Source of the DNA: Aquimarina sp. Aq107
GTDB lineage: Bacteria; Bacteroidota; Bacteroidia; Flavobacteriales; Flavobacteriaceae
Direction: 5' to 3'
DNA length: 64,000 nt
Assembly (NCBI RefSeq): GCF_943733665.1
Contig: NZ_OX030782.1
Span: forward strand, 392,001 to 456,000
Below, piece by piece: positions 46,201-55,146 of the stretch. Below the pieces are notes generated by a model. The model had not been told where the DNA came from and did not search any database. It saw only the letters and a list, made by a program, of their open reading frames with translations. The stretch's first letter is position 1; every line of letters begins with the position of its first letter. The translations under genes and the position numbers were made by a program.

Positions 46201-47090
46201 AAATTATTAAGTTAAATTATGAAACATTAGGAGAGATTATATTTAGAGGGAAAGCATCTGTTACTAATGGTCTTTTTACTTTCGAATTTATAGTGCCTAG
46301 AGATATTGGTATTCCGGTTGATACTGGAAGAATAAGTTTTTATGCTTCTAGAAATGGAGTTCTAGAGAATCAAACTGGAGTTGATCAAACAATTTTAGTA
46401 GGTGGGCTTAATGAAAATGCTCCCGAAGATAATGTAGGTCCGCAAATTCAGTTGTTTATGAATGATGAAAGTTTTGTTTCTGGGGGTGTAACCAATGATT
46501 CTCCGATACTTATTGCTAGATTGCAAGATGAAAATGGCATAAATACTGCGAGTGGTATCGGTCACGATATTTCTGCTATATTGGATGGTGATGAAGCGAA
46601 TCCATTTATTCTTAACGATTTTTATGAAACGGAAATAGATGATTTTACAAAGGGAATCGTTAATTTTAAATTTAGAGATTTAGAACCAGGATTGCATACG
46701 CTTACATTCAAAGGGTGGGATGTTTATAATAATTCTTCGACTCAAGAAATTCAATTTGTAGTGGCTGATGCTTCGGGTTTTACGCTTAATAATGTTCTTA
46801 ATTATCCAAATCCATTCGTCAGTCATACCGAATTTTGGTTTGAGCATTCTAGTGCTATTAATGATGTTTTAGAGGTTCAAGTTCAGGTGTTTACCGTATC
46901 CGGAAAAGTGGTCTGGACAGACAATCAGACGTTGTCCGGAAAAACAAGTTATAGAGAGGATATTCAATGGAATGGGAGAGATGATTTTGGGGATAAATTA
47001 GGAAAAGGAGTATACGTATATAAGATATCTGTAAAATCAACGTTAACAAATCAACGGGTTGAGAAATTTGAAAAACTCGTAATATTATAA
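43254..47090 (+). CDS. porU: Type IX secretion system sortase PorU
   Basis: 1278 residues from the double ATG at 43254/43257. This start puts a signal peptide (KKIIFFCALLISAFISAQ) at the N-terminus, and the longer frame would begin inside a promoter box. The central peptidase C25 (gingipain-like) domain holds the His of YFGHGGEDG and the Cys of VTCEFT, the catalytic pair. The C-terminus (NYPNPFVSHTEFWFEH ... GKGVYVYKI) is a CTD-like beta domain. PorU cleaves the C-terminal signal of T9SS cargo at the cell surface and attaches cargo to the envelope. porV follows by 39 bp, the usual pair. Confidence 0.93.
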   Translation: MMKKIIFFCALLISAFISAQKTVHVDIVWKNVEMNTSSTSFTVPGFDEENFEFQDDIGVRYTKFWEESAEINSRTARIENVVYKTISRADLKDLGVNLIPNELTYDIRSIKARNKKTGFISLLPVVKNGNAFKKVVSFDIVYQTTTSRANAKRAPISNSVLATGDWFRFYVDKTGVFKVTPAFLSSLGMDISSVNPNTIKIYGNGGRMLPLLNEENTEFDLRENAIQIVGGEDGNFSGDDYILFYGENTEGYSEENITNLNLYADKSYYYVTSGGSNSRRVSNYNEPTAAADIQINSFTDYQFYEIDEYNIVKVGRRWFGDRFDVQNNRNYNFDFPNLISSEPIELRVYGAATSTSVSSMNITVNGGQVGILSFGQISGTSLGSPRNITQDVTSSSDQVTVGLSYNNNGNPSAIGYLDFISLEANRGLIGTNSQMPFFYKDAPTLAGIGQYNISNASGISQVWDVTNPELISSVVNDNASSTLSFKATMGETRQYVAIVPTNYYDPLSDQTTRVDNQDIKGTIFLNNQGQFEDIDYLIVSNNDLLQSASRLADHHRTLNNYNVKVVTLDQIYHEFGSGKQDIAAIRNLVRYVYDNASNANERLKYLCLFGDASVDYKGLLLRENCADSNIVPTFQSLSSFSLVSSFATDDFFGSMDPAEGQMLSSDQLDIAVGRVLADTPQLADAMVTKIIDYNNEQSFGRWRNSVLLIADDVDVDWEETIQRNLDELGDDLVQRKPYLNLTKIYADAFEQESSASGSRYPKVNEAISNAIEKGAVAIDYFGHGGEDGLAKEFIFNKSDASELANTNKYPVFITVTCEFTKFDNPCRDSAGELTYWNTSGGAVGLISTTRDVIVTFGISVNDRLSGFLFPDTSDYPTIAEAVRQLKNSYTTNSRRVVFFFGDPAMKMAIPKPNIRLTTINDVPITQEVDTLKALSRIKISGEVVSESGTLLSDYNGVLSTTIYDKEVDRVTLANDNVRNSAGEIIKLNYETLGEIIFRGKASVTNGLFTFEFIVPRDIGIPVDTGRISFYASRNGVLENQTGVDQTILVGGLNENAPEDNVGPQIQLFMNDESFVSGGVTNDSPILIARLQDENGINTASGIGHDISAILDGDEANPFILNDFYETEIDDFTKGIVNFKFRDLEPGLHTLTFKGWDVYNNSSTQEIQFVVADASGFTLNNVLNYPNPFVSHTEFWFEHSSAINDVLEVQVQVFTVSGKVVWTDNQTLSGKTSYREDIQWNGRDDFGDKLGKGVYVYKISVKSTLTNQRVEKFEKLVIL

Positions 47091-47129
47091 TAACTAAATA
47101 ACTATATATTTGTCAAAATCAATTTTCAC

Positions 47130-48290
47130 ATGAGAAAAATCATAATCCTTGGGTTTGTGTTTTTAACACTATCAAATTTTAAATTGAAGGCTCAAGACCA
47201 GAACCGAGCAATAACTACTGCTACACCATTTTTACTAATTGCTGCAGATGCAAGAGCAGCAGGTTTAGCTGATCAAGGAGTTGCAACTTCAGCGGATGCA
47301 TTTTCACAACAATGGAATCCAGCTAAATATGCATTTGTTGCAAAACAACAAGGGGTAGGTATTAATTATACACCTTACTTAAGTAATCTAGTAGATGATA
47401 TATTTTTAGGGAGTGTAAATTATTACAATCGTTTTGGACAGGATGGTAGAAGTGCTGTTGCTGCAAGTTTTAGATATTTCAGTCTAGGAGATATCGAATT
47501 TAGACAAGGTCCTAATGATGAGCCTAATGTTCAGAAACCTAATGAATTGACATTAGACGTTTCATATGCATTACAATTAAGTCCTACATTTTCTATGGGT
47601 ATTGCAGGACGATATCTACGTTCTGATTTAAGATTGCAAGGTTTGGGAGCCGATGCAAGTGCTGCAGGAAGTTTTGGTGTAGATGTTGCTGCTTTTTATC
47701 GTAGTGAAGAGATTGCTTATAGCTCTTTTAATGGTAGATGGAGAGCTGGATTAAATATTTCTAATATTGGTCCTAAAATTAAATATGATGACGCGGGACA
47801 AGAAAACTTTATTCCTACTACATTTAGGTTGGGTGCAGGATTTGACTTCTTATTAGATGAGTACAATAGAATTACACCATCTTTAGAGTTTGCTAAATTA
47901 TTAGTTCCTAGTCCACAGGATTTTGATGGCGATGGCGATATAGATGCAGAAGATAATGCAGAATATCAAGATATAAGTTCATTTGGAGCTATCTTTTCAT
48001 CTTGGGGAGATGCTGATGGTGGTTTTAGCGAAGAATTAGAAGAATTTACCTGGTCTTTAGGAGCTGAGTACGTATATAAAGATGTGTTCTCTTTCAGAGG
48101 TGGGTATTTCAATGAAGCAGAAGAAAAAGGAGCGCGTAAGTTTGTATCTCTTGGACTTGGATTTAAATATACAATTGTAAATTTAGATGTTTCTTATTTA
48201 TTCAATGCATCTTCTGTGCAGAGTCCGCTAGAAGGAACGCTTCGATTCGGTCTTTCATTTAATTTTGGAGAAGACTTTTACGATAGGTAA
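47130..48290 (+). CDS. porV: Type IX secretion outer membrane protein PorV (LptO)
   Basis: 386 residues. Signal peptide about 1-21 (ends LKAQ). It then shows the family start TATPFLLIAADARAAGLADQGVATS and a FadL-like 14-strand barrel ending RFGLSFNFGEDFYDR. An Asp-rich loop (DFDGDGDIDAEDNAEY) looks like a calcium-binding segment. PorV shuttles cargo from the translocon to the PorU sortase. Cotranscribed with porU and closed by a terminator at 48312. Confidence 0.93.
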   Translation: MRKIIILGFVFLTLSNFKLKAQDQNRAITTATPFLLIAADARAAGLADQGVATSADAFSQQWNPAKYAFVAKQQGVGINYTPYLSNLVDDIFLGSVNYYNRFGQDGRSAVAASFRYFSLGDIEFRQGPNDEPNVQKPNELTLDVSYALQLSPTFSMGIAGRYLRSDLRLQGLGADASAAGSFGVDVAAFYRSEEIAYSSFNGRWRAGLNISNIGPKIKYDDAGQENFIPTTFRLGAGFDFLLDEYNRITPSLEFAKLLVPSPQDFDGDGDIDAEDNAEYQDISSFGAIFSSWGDADGGFSEELEEFTWSLGAEYVYKDVFSFRGGYFNEAEEKGARKFVSLGLGFKYTIVNLDVSYLFNASSVQSPLEGTLRFGLSFNFGEDFYDR

Positions 48291-48311
48291 TCGTAATGAT
48301 ATTCATACCTT

Positions 48312-48348
48312 AAAAAAGTATCAAGCTTTAATGTTTGATACTTTTTTT
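48312..48348 (+). terminator. Intrinsic terminator after porV
   Basis: 13-bp perfect stem AAAAAAGTATCAA / TTGATACTTTTTT, extendable by a few pairs with a G-T wobble, then a T. It lies 21 bp after the porV stop. Confidence 0.8.
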
Positions 48349-48418
48349 GTTTGTAGTACATTGTAAATACTTTATTAGAAGATAGTATTAGTGTATATAC
48401 TATTGTAAATTTTTGATT

Positions 48419-48901
48419 GTGAAAGAAATAGAAATAAAATCGACATTGCAAGTGTATGATGCTCTAGAAGAGTTGCCAAAGGATGTTCAGGAATTGATGC
48501 AGCAGTCCTTTAAAATTAGAGATAAAGCATATGCTCCATATTCAGAGTTTTTAGTTGGAGCTGCTTTATTGTTAGAAAATGGCGAAGTTATTTTGGGTAA
48601 TAATCAAGAAAATGCTTGTTATCCATCTGGTTTATGTGCGGAGCGTGTAGCGATATTTTCGGCGGGAGCAAACTTTCCTGGAGTTCCAATTTTAAGAATG
48701 GCGCTTTCTGCAAAATCTTTAAAACATCAATTGATTACACCTACTCCTCCTTGTGGTGCTTGTAGACAAGCTATAGCAGAATATGAATTAAATCAGAAGA
48801 AGCCAATTGAGATATATTTTATGGGAGAAACAGGAAAAGTAGTTAAATCTTACTCTTTAGCTAATTTATTACCACTTATTTTTGATAATTCGTATTTATA
48901 A
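48419..48901 (+). CDS. cdd: Cytidine deaminase
   Basis: 160 residues from a GTG start at 48419. A TTG two codons earlier is also possible, and the first in-frame ATG is about 27 codons in, past the conserved N-terminus. Zinc-site motifs CAER (with catalytic Glu) and PPCGACRQ are present, with YAPYSEFLVGAALL. It deaminates cytidine and deoxycytidine to uridine forms in pyrimidine salvage. The place between porV and pdhA is conserved in flavobacteria. Confidence 0.93.
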   Translation: MKEIEIKSTLQVYDALEELPKDVQELMQQSFKIRDKAYAPYSEFLVGAALLLENGEVILGNNQENACYPSGLCAERVAIFSAGANFPGVPILRMALSAKSLKHQLITPTPPCGACRQAIAEYELNQKKPIEIYFMGETGKVVKSYSLANLLPLIFDNSYL

Positions 48902-48931
48902 CGTTTTCGTTGATTTTTATCTAAAAACTGC

Positions 48932-48962
48932 TTTCTCCTTAGTAATGAATATATTATTTTTG
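48932..48962 (+). promoter_or_regulatory. Promoter of pdhA-pdhC
   Basis: TTTC (48932-48935), 19-nt spacer, then TATTTTTG (48955-48962). This fits the Bacteroidetes TTTG-N19-TAnnTTTG layout with one mismatch in the -33 box. The pdhA ATG is 97 bp further on. Confidence 0.6.
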
Positions 48963-49059
48963 TTTTTCGCTTAATTGAAAAATAAGCATAAAAACTCTGT
49001 AATTGTTAGAGAGGTCGGCAATAAAGCTGACTTAATTTTGAAATATCATTACATTTTAG

Positions 49060-50061
49060 ATGAAAAAAGTAACTAAAGAAGTTTACCTGAAGTGGTATGA
49101 GGATATGCTTTTCTGGAGAAAGTTTGAAGACAAACTTGCTCAAGTTTATATCCAACAGAAAGTAAGAGGGTTTTTGCATTTATATAATGGCCAAGAAGCT
49201 ATTTTAGCTGGTGCCTTACATGCAATGGACCTTACTAAAGATAGAATGATTACCGCGTATCGTAATCATGTTCAGCCTATCGGAATGGGAGTTGATCCTA
49301 AGCGAGTAATGGCAGAGTTGTATGGTAAAGGAACAGGGACATCTCAAGGAATGGGAGGATCTATGCATATCTTTTCTAAAGAACATAGATTTTATGGAGG
49401 ACACGGTATCGTTGGTGGACAAATTCCTTTAGGAGCTGGTTTAGCTTTTGCAGATAAATATCACAAAAGAGACGCAGTTACTTTAACCTTTATGGGTGAT
49501 GGAGCTACTCGTCAAGGTTCCCTTCACGAAGCTTTCAATTTAGCAATGTTATGGAATTTGCCTGTTGTTTTTTGTGTAGAAAATAACGGATATGCTATGG
49601 GAACTTCGGTAGAAAGAACCGCAAACCATACTGATATATGGAAACTTGGTTTAGGATATGAAATGCCTTGCGGACCTGTAGATGCTATGAATCCTATAAA
49701 AGTTGCTGAGGCAATGGATGAGGCTATTACTCGTGCAAGAACAGGAGGAGGACCAACTTTCTTAGAATTAAAGACATATCGTTACAGAGGTCACTCTATG
49801 AGTGATGCGCAGAAATATCGTACAAAAGAAGAGGTTGCAGAATATCAAAAAATAGATCCGATTACTCAGATATTGGATATTATAAAAGATAAGAATTATG
49901 CTACGGATGAAGAAATAGCAGCTATTGACAAGGGAGTGAAAGCTAAGGTTGCAGAATGTCAGAAGTTTGCCGAAGAATCTCCATTTCCAGAAAAGAACTT
50001 GATGTACGATGTAGTATACGAGCAAGAAGATTATCCGTTTTTATCACACAAACCACAATAA
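49060..50061 (+). CDS. pdhA: Pyruvate dehydrogenase E1 component, alpha subunit
   Basis: 333 residues. Thiamine-diphosphate motif GDGATRQGSLHEAFNLAMLWNLPVVFCVENN (GDG...N type, positions about 147-176), GGSMHIF, and the phosphorylation-loop-like YRGHSMSDAQKYR. It pairs with a beta subunit encoded elsewhere to decarboxylate pyruvate and load the E2 lipoyl arm. The E2 gene follows after 3 bp. Confidence 0.94.
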   Translation: MKKVTKEVYLKWYEDMLFWRKFEDKLAQVYIQQKVRGFLHLYNGQEAILAGALHAMDLTKDRMITAYRNHVQPIGMGVDPKRVMAELYGKGTGTSQGMGGSMHIFSKEHRFYGGHGIVGGQIPLGAGLAFADKYHKRDAVTLTFMGDGATRQGSLHEAFNLAMLWNLPVVFCVENNGYAMGTSVERTANHTDIWKLGLGYEMPCGPVDAMNPIKVAEAMDEAITRARTGGGPTFLELKTYRYRGHSMSDAQKYRTKEEVAEYQKIDPITQILDIIKDKNYATDEEIAAIDKGVKAKVAECQKFAEESPFPEKNLMYDVVYEQEDYPFLSHKPQ

Positions 50062-50064
50062 ATT

Positions 50065-51669
50065 ATGGCTACAGTAATTAATATGCCGCGATTGAGCGAT
50101 ACTATGGAAGAGGGAGTAGTCGCGAAGTGGCTTGTTAAGAAAGGAGACAAAATCAGTGAAGGAGATATCCTTGCAGAAATTGAAACCGATAAAGCAACTA
50201 TGGAATTTGAATCTTTTTATGAAGGAGTATTACTTCATATAGGGATTGAAGAGGGAGAGACAGCTCCAGTAGATCAACTTCTTGCAATTATAGGCGAAGA
50301 AGGAGAAGATATTTCTGGTCTATTAAACGGTGATCAAGGATCACAAACAGAAACAGTAAAAGAAGATAAAGCTGAAGAAACGACTCCAAGTGCTTCTGCA
50401 GCTCCTGCAATTCCAGAAGGAGTAGAAGTTATTACAATGCCTCGGCTTAGTGATACCATGGAAGAAGGTACTGTTGCTACTTGGCTTAAAAAAGTAGGAG
50501 ATTCTGTAGAGGAAGGAGATATCCTTGCAGAAATTGAAACTGATAAAGCTACAATGGAATTTGAATCTTTCTATAATGGTACCTTATTACATATAGGTAT
50601 AGAAGAAGGACAAACTGCTCCTGTTGATCAATTATTGGCAATTATAGGTCCAGCTGGAACTGACGTTTCTGCTATAAAAGATGGAGGAGCTGTTGCGGCT
50701 TCTGCTTCAACAAAACCAGTGGATACTCCAACTCCTAAAAAAGAAGAAAAAGTAACTGTAGCTTCTTCATCAGGTAGCGAGTCATCTGGAGGAAGAATTT
50801 TTGCTTCTCCATTAGCTAAAAAAATAGCTGCAGATAAAGGAATTGATCTAGCGCAAGTAAAAGGTACTGGTGAGAATGGTAGAATTGTAAAGAAAGATGT
50901 AGAATCGTTTACACCTTCAGCTACAGAGAGTACTCCAGCTACTAGTGCTGCTGCTCCTGCAGTAAAAGCTTTTACTCCAGCAGGAGAAGAAAGCTTTGAA
51001 GAAGTTAAGAATTCTCAAATGCGAAAAGCAATTGCTAGAGGTCTTTCTGCTTCAAAATTTACTGCACCTCATTACTATCTTACTATAGAAGTTGATATGC
51101 AGAATGCAATGGCATCTAGAAAGCATATAAACGAATTACCAGATACTAAGGTGTCATTTAATGATATGGTAGTTAAGTCGTGCGCTATGGCATTAAGAAA
51201 ACATCCACAAGTAAATACGCAATGGTCTGATGATGTAACTAAATATGCTAAGCATATAAGTATCGGAGTTGCTGTTGCTGTGCCAGATGGATTAGTAGTT
51301 CCTGTGCTACCTTTTACAGATCAGATGTCTCTTACACAAATAGGAGCAAATGTAAAGGAATTAGCAGTAAAAGCTAGAAATAAAAAGCTTACTCCTCAAG
51401 AAATGAGCGGAAGTACATTCACAGTTTCTAACTTAGGGATGTTTGGTATTCAGGAATTTACTTCTATAATTAATCAGCCTAATTCTGCAATATTATCTGT
51501 GGGTACTATAGTAGAAAAACCTGTAGTAAGGAATGGTGAGATTGTGGTTGGTAATACAATGAAAGTTACTTTGGCTTGTGATCACAGAACAGTTGATGGA
51601 GCGTCAGGTGCACAGTTTTTACAGACCCTAAAACAATATTTAGAAAACCCTGTAACTATGTTGGCGTAG
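50065..51669 (+). CDS. pdhC: Pyruvate dehydrogenase E2, dihydrolipoamide acetyltransferase
   Basis: 534 residues. Two tandem lipoyl domains (about 1-80 and 122-205), each with ETDKATMEFESF carrying the lipoyl Lys; their DNA is also nearly repeated. Linkers are Ala/Pro/Ser-rich. An E3-binding domain follows near 250-290 (ASPLAKKIAADKGIDL), and the catalytic domain ends with DHRTVDGA. It forms the core of the complex and makes acetyl-CoA. Terminator at 51696. Confidence 0.95.
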   Translation: MATVINMPRLSDTMEEGVVAKWLVKKGDKISEGDILAEIETDKATMEFESFYEGVLLHIGIEEGETAPVDQLLAIIGEEGEDISGLLNGDQGSQTETVKEDKAEETTPSASAAPAIPEGVEVITMPRLSDTMEEGTVATWLKKVGDSVEEGDILAEIETDKATMEFESFYNGTLLHIGIEEGQTAPVDQLLAIIGPAGTDVSAIKDGGAVAASASTKPVDTPTPKKEEKVTVASSSGSESSGGRIFASPLAKKIAADKGIDLAQVKGTGENGRIVKKDVESFTPSATESTPATSAAAPAVKAFTPAGEESFEEVKNSQMRKAIARGLSASKFTAPHYYLTIEVDMQNAMASRKHINELPDTKVSFNDMVVKSCAMALRKHPQVNTQWSDDVTKYAKHISIGVAVAVPDGLVVPVLPFTDQMSLTQIGANVKELAVKARNKKLTPQEMSGSTFTVSNLGMFGIQEFTSIINQPNSAILSVGTIVEKPVVRNGEIVVGNTMKVTLACDHRTVDGASGAQFLQTLKQYLENPVTMLA

Positions 51670-51695
51670 TTAAAAAAGGAATATTTATTATAATT

Positions 51696-51728
51696 AAAAT
51701 CCCACTTCTATCGAAGCGGGATTTTTTT
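51696..51728 (+). terminator. Intrinsic terminator after pdhC
   Basis: Stem AAAATCCC-A-CTTC / GAAG-C-GGGATTTT with one A-C mismatch, 4-nt loop TATC, then a T tract. The nudK start lies 12 bp beyond. Confidence 0.8.
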
Positions 51729-51739
51729 ATATTTAAAAG

Positions 51740-52327
51740 ATGAATAAAAGAATAGATAAATTAAAGTCCAATGTACTATCTGATAAGATATTTTTGCTTA
51801 AAGAATATACTTTTGATTATAAGCATACGAATACCCATGCTCCAGAAAAACATCTTCGAGAAGTATATGATCACGGTGATGGGGCTTCTGTTTTATTATA
51901 TAACCTAGCAAAAAAAACAGTTGTGCTAACCCAGCAATTTAGATTGCCGACTTTCTTAAATGGTAATGCATCCGGGATGAGTATTGAAGTTTGCGCAGGA
52001 TCTTTGGATGGGGATACTCCAGAAGTTTGTGCAAAAAAAGAAGCGCTTGAAGAAACAGGTTATGCTATTAATTCTGTTGAAAAAGTATTTTCGGTATATG
52101 CATCGCCAGCGACAATGACGGAAATTGCGCACTTGTTTATTGCTGAGTATACAGATGAAATGAAAGTGGAAAATGGAGGTGGATTAGACAATGAAGAAGA
52201 ATATATTGATGTGCTAGAAATAGAGTTTATAAGGGCATTCGATATGATGCAAACTGGAGAAATTAAGGATGCAAGAACGGTTATGTTATTACAATTCCTA
52301 AAAATAAAAGGTATAATGGAATCTTAA
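51740..52327 (+). CDS. nudK: Nudix hydrolase, GDP-mannose pyrophosphatase type (NudK-like)
   Basis: 195 residues, the NudK size. The Nudix box is AGSLDGDTPEVCAKKEALEETGY, with catalytic Glu residues in EALEETG. The N-terminal HGDGASVLLY and LTQQFRLPTF segments fit the ADP-ribose/GDP-mannose pyrophosphatase group. It hydrolyses nucleoside-diphosphate sugars. Single gene between two terminator regions. Confidence 0.85.
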   Translation: MNKRIDKLKSNVLSDKIFLLKEYTFDYKHTNTHAPEKHLREVYDHGDGASVLLYNLAKKTVVLTQQFRLPTFLNGNASGMSIEVCAGSLDGDTPEVCAKKEALEETGYAINSVEKVFSVYASPATMTEIAHLFIAEYTDEMKVENGGGLDNEEEYIDVLEIEFIRAFDMMQTGEIKDARTVMLLQFLKIKGIMES

Positions 52328-52399
52328 TAGGAGATCTCAGAGGGTACTTTTTAAGTATCTTTATCAAAAAATATTCATTTATATCGGAAAACAAAAAAT

Positions 52400-53344
52400 A
52401 TGAAACAGATATCACTTTTTATTATTACACTTTTATTTATAAACTGTAAAGAAGTAACTAGAGCACAATCATTAGCATCAAACGTTGCAGCTTCTGATGT
52501 GGAAAGTATTATGAATTTTTTAGCTAGTGATGAATTGGGAGGTAGAGATACTGGTTCTGAAGGGTTAGAAAAAGCGGCTAAATTTATAGAAGAGGAGTTC
52601 AAGAAGTCTGGGATTGATCCATATTTTGATTCGTATTTAAATACGTTTGATGCTAAAGGGACCGAAACATATAATGTAGTTGGTTATTTAAAAGGGACAG
52701 ATCCTGATTTAGCAAATCAATTTGTGGTAATTGGAGCACATTTTGATCATATAGGAACAGGAAAAGAAGTAAATGGAGATGTAATTGCTAATGGAGCTAA
52801 TGATAATGCTGCTGGAAGCACTGCTGTTATTTCACTAGCAAAACATTTTGCAAAAGCAAAAAGTAATAAACGTAGTATTTTATTTGTATTGTTTGGAGCA
52901 GAAGAAAGAGGTCTATTAGGTTCTAGTCATTTGGCAAAAGCTTTAAGAGAAAAAAATCTTGACCTTTATACTATGGTAAATTTTGAAATGATAGGAGTAC
53001 CATTAAATGATAAAAGTTATAAGGCTTACATTACTGGATATGAAATTTCTAATATGGCTGATAAAATGAATGAGTATTCAGGAAAAGAACTAATAGGTTT
53101 CTTGCCAAAAGCAAAAGAATTTCAATTGTTTAGAAGAAGTGATAATTATCCTTTTTATGAAAAGTTCAAAGTGCCTTGTCAAACGATTTCTACTTTTGAT
53201 TTTACAAATTATGAGTATTATCACCACGTAGATGACGAGGTTTCCGAAATGAATTTTGAGTTTATGGCAGAATTAATAAATGACTGTATACCTGCTATAA
53301 CAAAGATTCTGAATACATCAACAAAAGAAATTAAGTTAAATTAA
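52400..53344 (+). CDS. M28 family zinc aminopeptidase, probable lipoprotein
   Basis: 314 residues. Signal sequence with a lipobox-like LFINC near residue 16. M28 metal ligands are seen in GAHFDHIGTG, NGANDNAAGS and GAEERGLLGS, with a further Asp/His late in the protein (YYHHVDDEV). It removes N-terminal residues from peptides, probably in the periplasm or at the outer membrane. Closed by a 13-bp terminator. Confidence 0.9.
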   Translation: MKQISLFIITLLFINCKEVTRAQSLASNVAASDVESIMNFLASDELGGRDTGSEGLEKAAKFIEEEFKKSGIDPYFDSYLNTFDAKGTETYNVVGYLKGTDPDLANQFVVIGAHFDHIGTGKEVNGDVIANGANDNAAGSTAVISLAKHFAKAKSNKRSILFVLFGAEERGLLGSSHLAKALREKNLDLYTMVNFEMIGVPLNDKSYKAYITGYEISNMADKMNEYSGKELIGFLPKAKEFQLFRRSDNYPFYEKFKVPCQTISTFDFTNYEYYHHVDDEVSEMNFEFMAELINDCIPAITKILNTSTKEIKLN

Positions 53345-53351
53345 AAAATTC

Positions 53352-53389
53352 AATCCTTTCGAGTTTTCAACACTCGAAAGGATTTTTTT
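53352..53389 (+). terminator. Intrinsic terminator after the M28 peptidase gene
   Basis: Perfect 13-bp stem AATCCTTTCGAGT / ACTCGAAAGGATT, 7-nt loop, five further T. It touches the next start codon, so the SDR gene has almost no separate leader. Confidence 0.88.
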
Positions 53390-54079
53390 ATGAAAAACAT
53401 GAAAAACATTATAATTACTGGGGCGAGCAGAGGAATAGGGTATGAGATGGCTAAGTTGTTTGCAGATGAAGGACATCAAGTTTTGGCTTTATCTAGAAAT
53501 GAGAAACCTATTACTGCTCTAAATCATAAAAACATCCATACTTTTTCTTTTGACTTATGTAACTCTTCGGATTTACATAAATTAAAAAATTACGTTACTG
53601 ATTCTTGGAATCAGGTTGATATCTTGATTAATAATGCTGGTAAATTATTGAATAAACCTTTTGGTGAAATTTCTACTCAAGAATTTGAAGAAGTGTATCG
53701 AGTAAATGTTTTTGGTGTAGCAGAAATTACTAGACTTATGTTACCTCATATGACAAAAGGAAGTCATGTGGTTACAGTTAGTAGTATGGGTGGAATTCAG
53801 GGAAGTATGAAATTTCCTGGTTTAGCGGCATATAGTTCCAGTAAAGGTGCTGTTATTACACTAAGTGAATTATTGGCCGAAGAATATAAAGAAAGTGGTG
53901 TTGCATTTAATGTTTTGGCTTTGGGAGCAGTACAGACAGAAATGTTAGAAGAAGCATTTCCTGGATACCAAGCACCGCTTACGGCTATTGAAATGGCAAA
54001 TTACATTAAAGATTTTTCGCTTACCGCTAATAAATTCTATAATGGTAAAGTATTACAAGTTTCTAGTAGTACGCCCTAA
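53390..54079 (+). CDS. Short-chain dehydrogenase/reductase
   Basis: 229 residues from the ATG at 53390; a second ATG at 53399 (repeat of MKN) is equally likely because the first directly abuts a terminator. SDR motifs: TGASRGIG for NAD(P) binding, NNAG, catalytic Ser in VSSMGG and YSSSK. Substrate cannot be told. It ends 11 bp from the convergent gene at 54091. Confidence 0.88.
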   Translation: MKNMKNIIITGASRGIGYEMAKLFADEGHQVLALSRNEKPITALNHKNIHTFSFDLCNSSDLHKLKNYVTDSWNQVDILINNAGKLLNKPFGEISTQEFEEVYRVNVFGVAEITRLMLPHMTKGSHVVTVSSMGGIQGSMKFPGLAAYSSSKGAVITLSELLAEEYKESGVAFNVLALGAVQTEMLEEAFPGYQAPLTAIEMANYIKDFSLTANKFYNGKVLQVSSSTP

Positions 54080-54090
54080 TTAACGAACTA

Positions 54091-54489
54091 TTAAATATCG
54101 GTTAGCTTAAGATATTTGTAAAACTGATGAACCGTTAGCACTTTTTTAAACTCTTCATTTTGGAAGTACACAATATTACTTAAGTCCTTTGTTTTTTCTT
54201 TTTCAGAGGCGTTTGATTGAATTACTTTATTTGCTTGGATGGAGTATTTTATAATGACTCTTTTAATACGATTACTTGTATAATTACTAAGATTAAGTTC
54301 TTGTTGTAATAAAATAGTTCTTTGTTCAGCTAGATCAGCAAACAATTTTTTTTCAGCCTCCAGTTCCTCTTTTGTAAGTTCAACAACTTCTTGTTGATCT
54401 TGATTTTCATCTTCAATCTGGGTTTGCGCAATATTAGACGCACTGATGAAAAAAATAATTAAAATTGTAAAAATTCTCATAATACTCAC
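54091..54489 (-). CDS. Secreted hypothetical protein, Glu/Lys-rich
   Basis: 132 residues. N-terminal signal peptide (MRIFTILIIFFISASNIAQ; the ATG at 54480 is an alternative start). The rest is a charged, mostly helical region (ELTKEELEAEKKLFADLAEQRTILLQ) with no cofactor or catalytic motif. No family recognised with confidence. A TAnnTTTG promoter box lies 38 bp upstream on the minus strand. Confidence 0.7.
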   Translation of the reverse strand: MSIMRIFTILIIFFISASNIAQTQIEDENQDQQEVVELTKEELEAEKKLFADLAEQRTILLQQELNLSNYTSNRIKRVIIKYSIQANKVIQSNASEKEKTKDLSNIVYFQNEEFKKVLTVHQFYKYLKLTDI

Positions 54490-54527
54490 TTTTAAATTTT
54501 CTTTAAGAAATGTTAAAAATAGGATGT

Positions 54528-54535
54528 CAAAAATA
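54528..54535 (-). promoter_or_regulatory. -7 box TATTTTTG (minus strand) of the 54091-54489 gene
   Basis: Reads TATTTTTG on the minus strand, an exact TAnnTTTG match, with TTG motifs about 15 and 18 nt upstream of it as possible -33 contacts. Confidence 0.5.
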
Positions 54536-54678
54536 TTAATTATTGATTAACAACAAGTTAAATGTAGCGAAAACTCGATAAATGTTAGCTTTTTTTCGAT
54601 CAAAAACCCAAAAAACAATGGTTTTGTTACCATAAAAAGAAGGAAAAACCGTAAATTCTTGTTAAAAATTGGCTTTTT

Positions 54679-55146
54679 TTAATTTTTTGATGATGTAATT
54701 CTTTCAAAATTGGCTTTTGAAGTTTTAAATTGTACACCGTCAATTATTGTAGTTGAGGTTGTTATATATGAAATAATAGTATCACTTTTTTTATTTGCAA
54801 AGTGTATTTCAGTAATTATTTTGGTAACAGAATCAGAGAGTATTTCTGGTTGTTCTAGAAATTTTATTTGCCGTATTTTTTCTTGATTTTCTAGCCCTAA
54901 TGAAGGTGTAGTGTCTTTCTCTATTTTAAATTCTGGATGATTCTTGATCAAGGTTTGCTTGTCTATATGATCTTGCAGTTTCTCTTCAACTAAAATAATA
55001 TAGGCATCTTCTAGAGAAGTGGGTGACGCTTCTTCTTCAATATAAATATCTGCTTCTTCTGCATTAACAGGTTCCATACTTTTATGGGAATTGTTAGCAC
55101 AACTCGTAATCACAATTAACAATAGAATATATACAAACTGTTTCAT
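54679..55146 (-). CDS. Hypothetical lipoprotein
   Basis: 155 residues. Lipoprotein signal ending VITSC (Cys near 16). No known domain: an acidic stretch (EEADIYIEEEASP) then a beta-rich C-terminal half. It overlaps the upstream gene (55143) by 4 bp (ATGA type), so the two are translationally coupled and likely act together. A weak hairpin (ATGGT/ACCAT, 54618-54633) with a T run on the minus strand may end the transcript. Confidence 0.7.
   Translation of the reverse strand: MKQFVYILLLIVITSCANNSHKSMEPVNAEEADIYIEEEASPTSLEDAYIILVEEKLQDHIDKQTLIKNHPEFKIEKDTTPSLGLENQEKIRQIKFLEQPEILSDSVTKIITEIHFANKKSDTIISYITTSTTIIDGVQFKTSKANFERITSSKN

Noticed and set aside
50065..50680. Internal DNA repeat in pdhC
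   Set aside because: It reflects two tandem lipoyl domains, a normal feature of E2 proteins, not a mobile or novel repeat.
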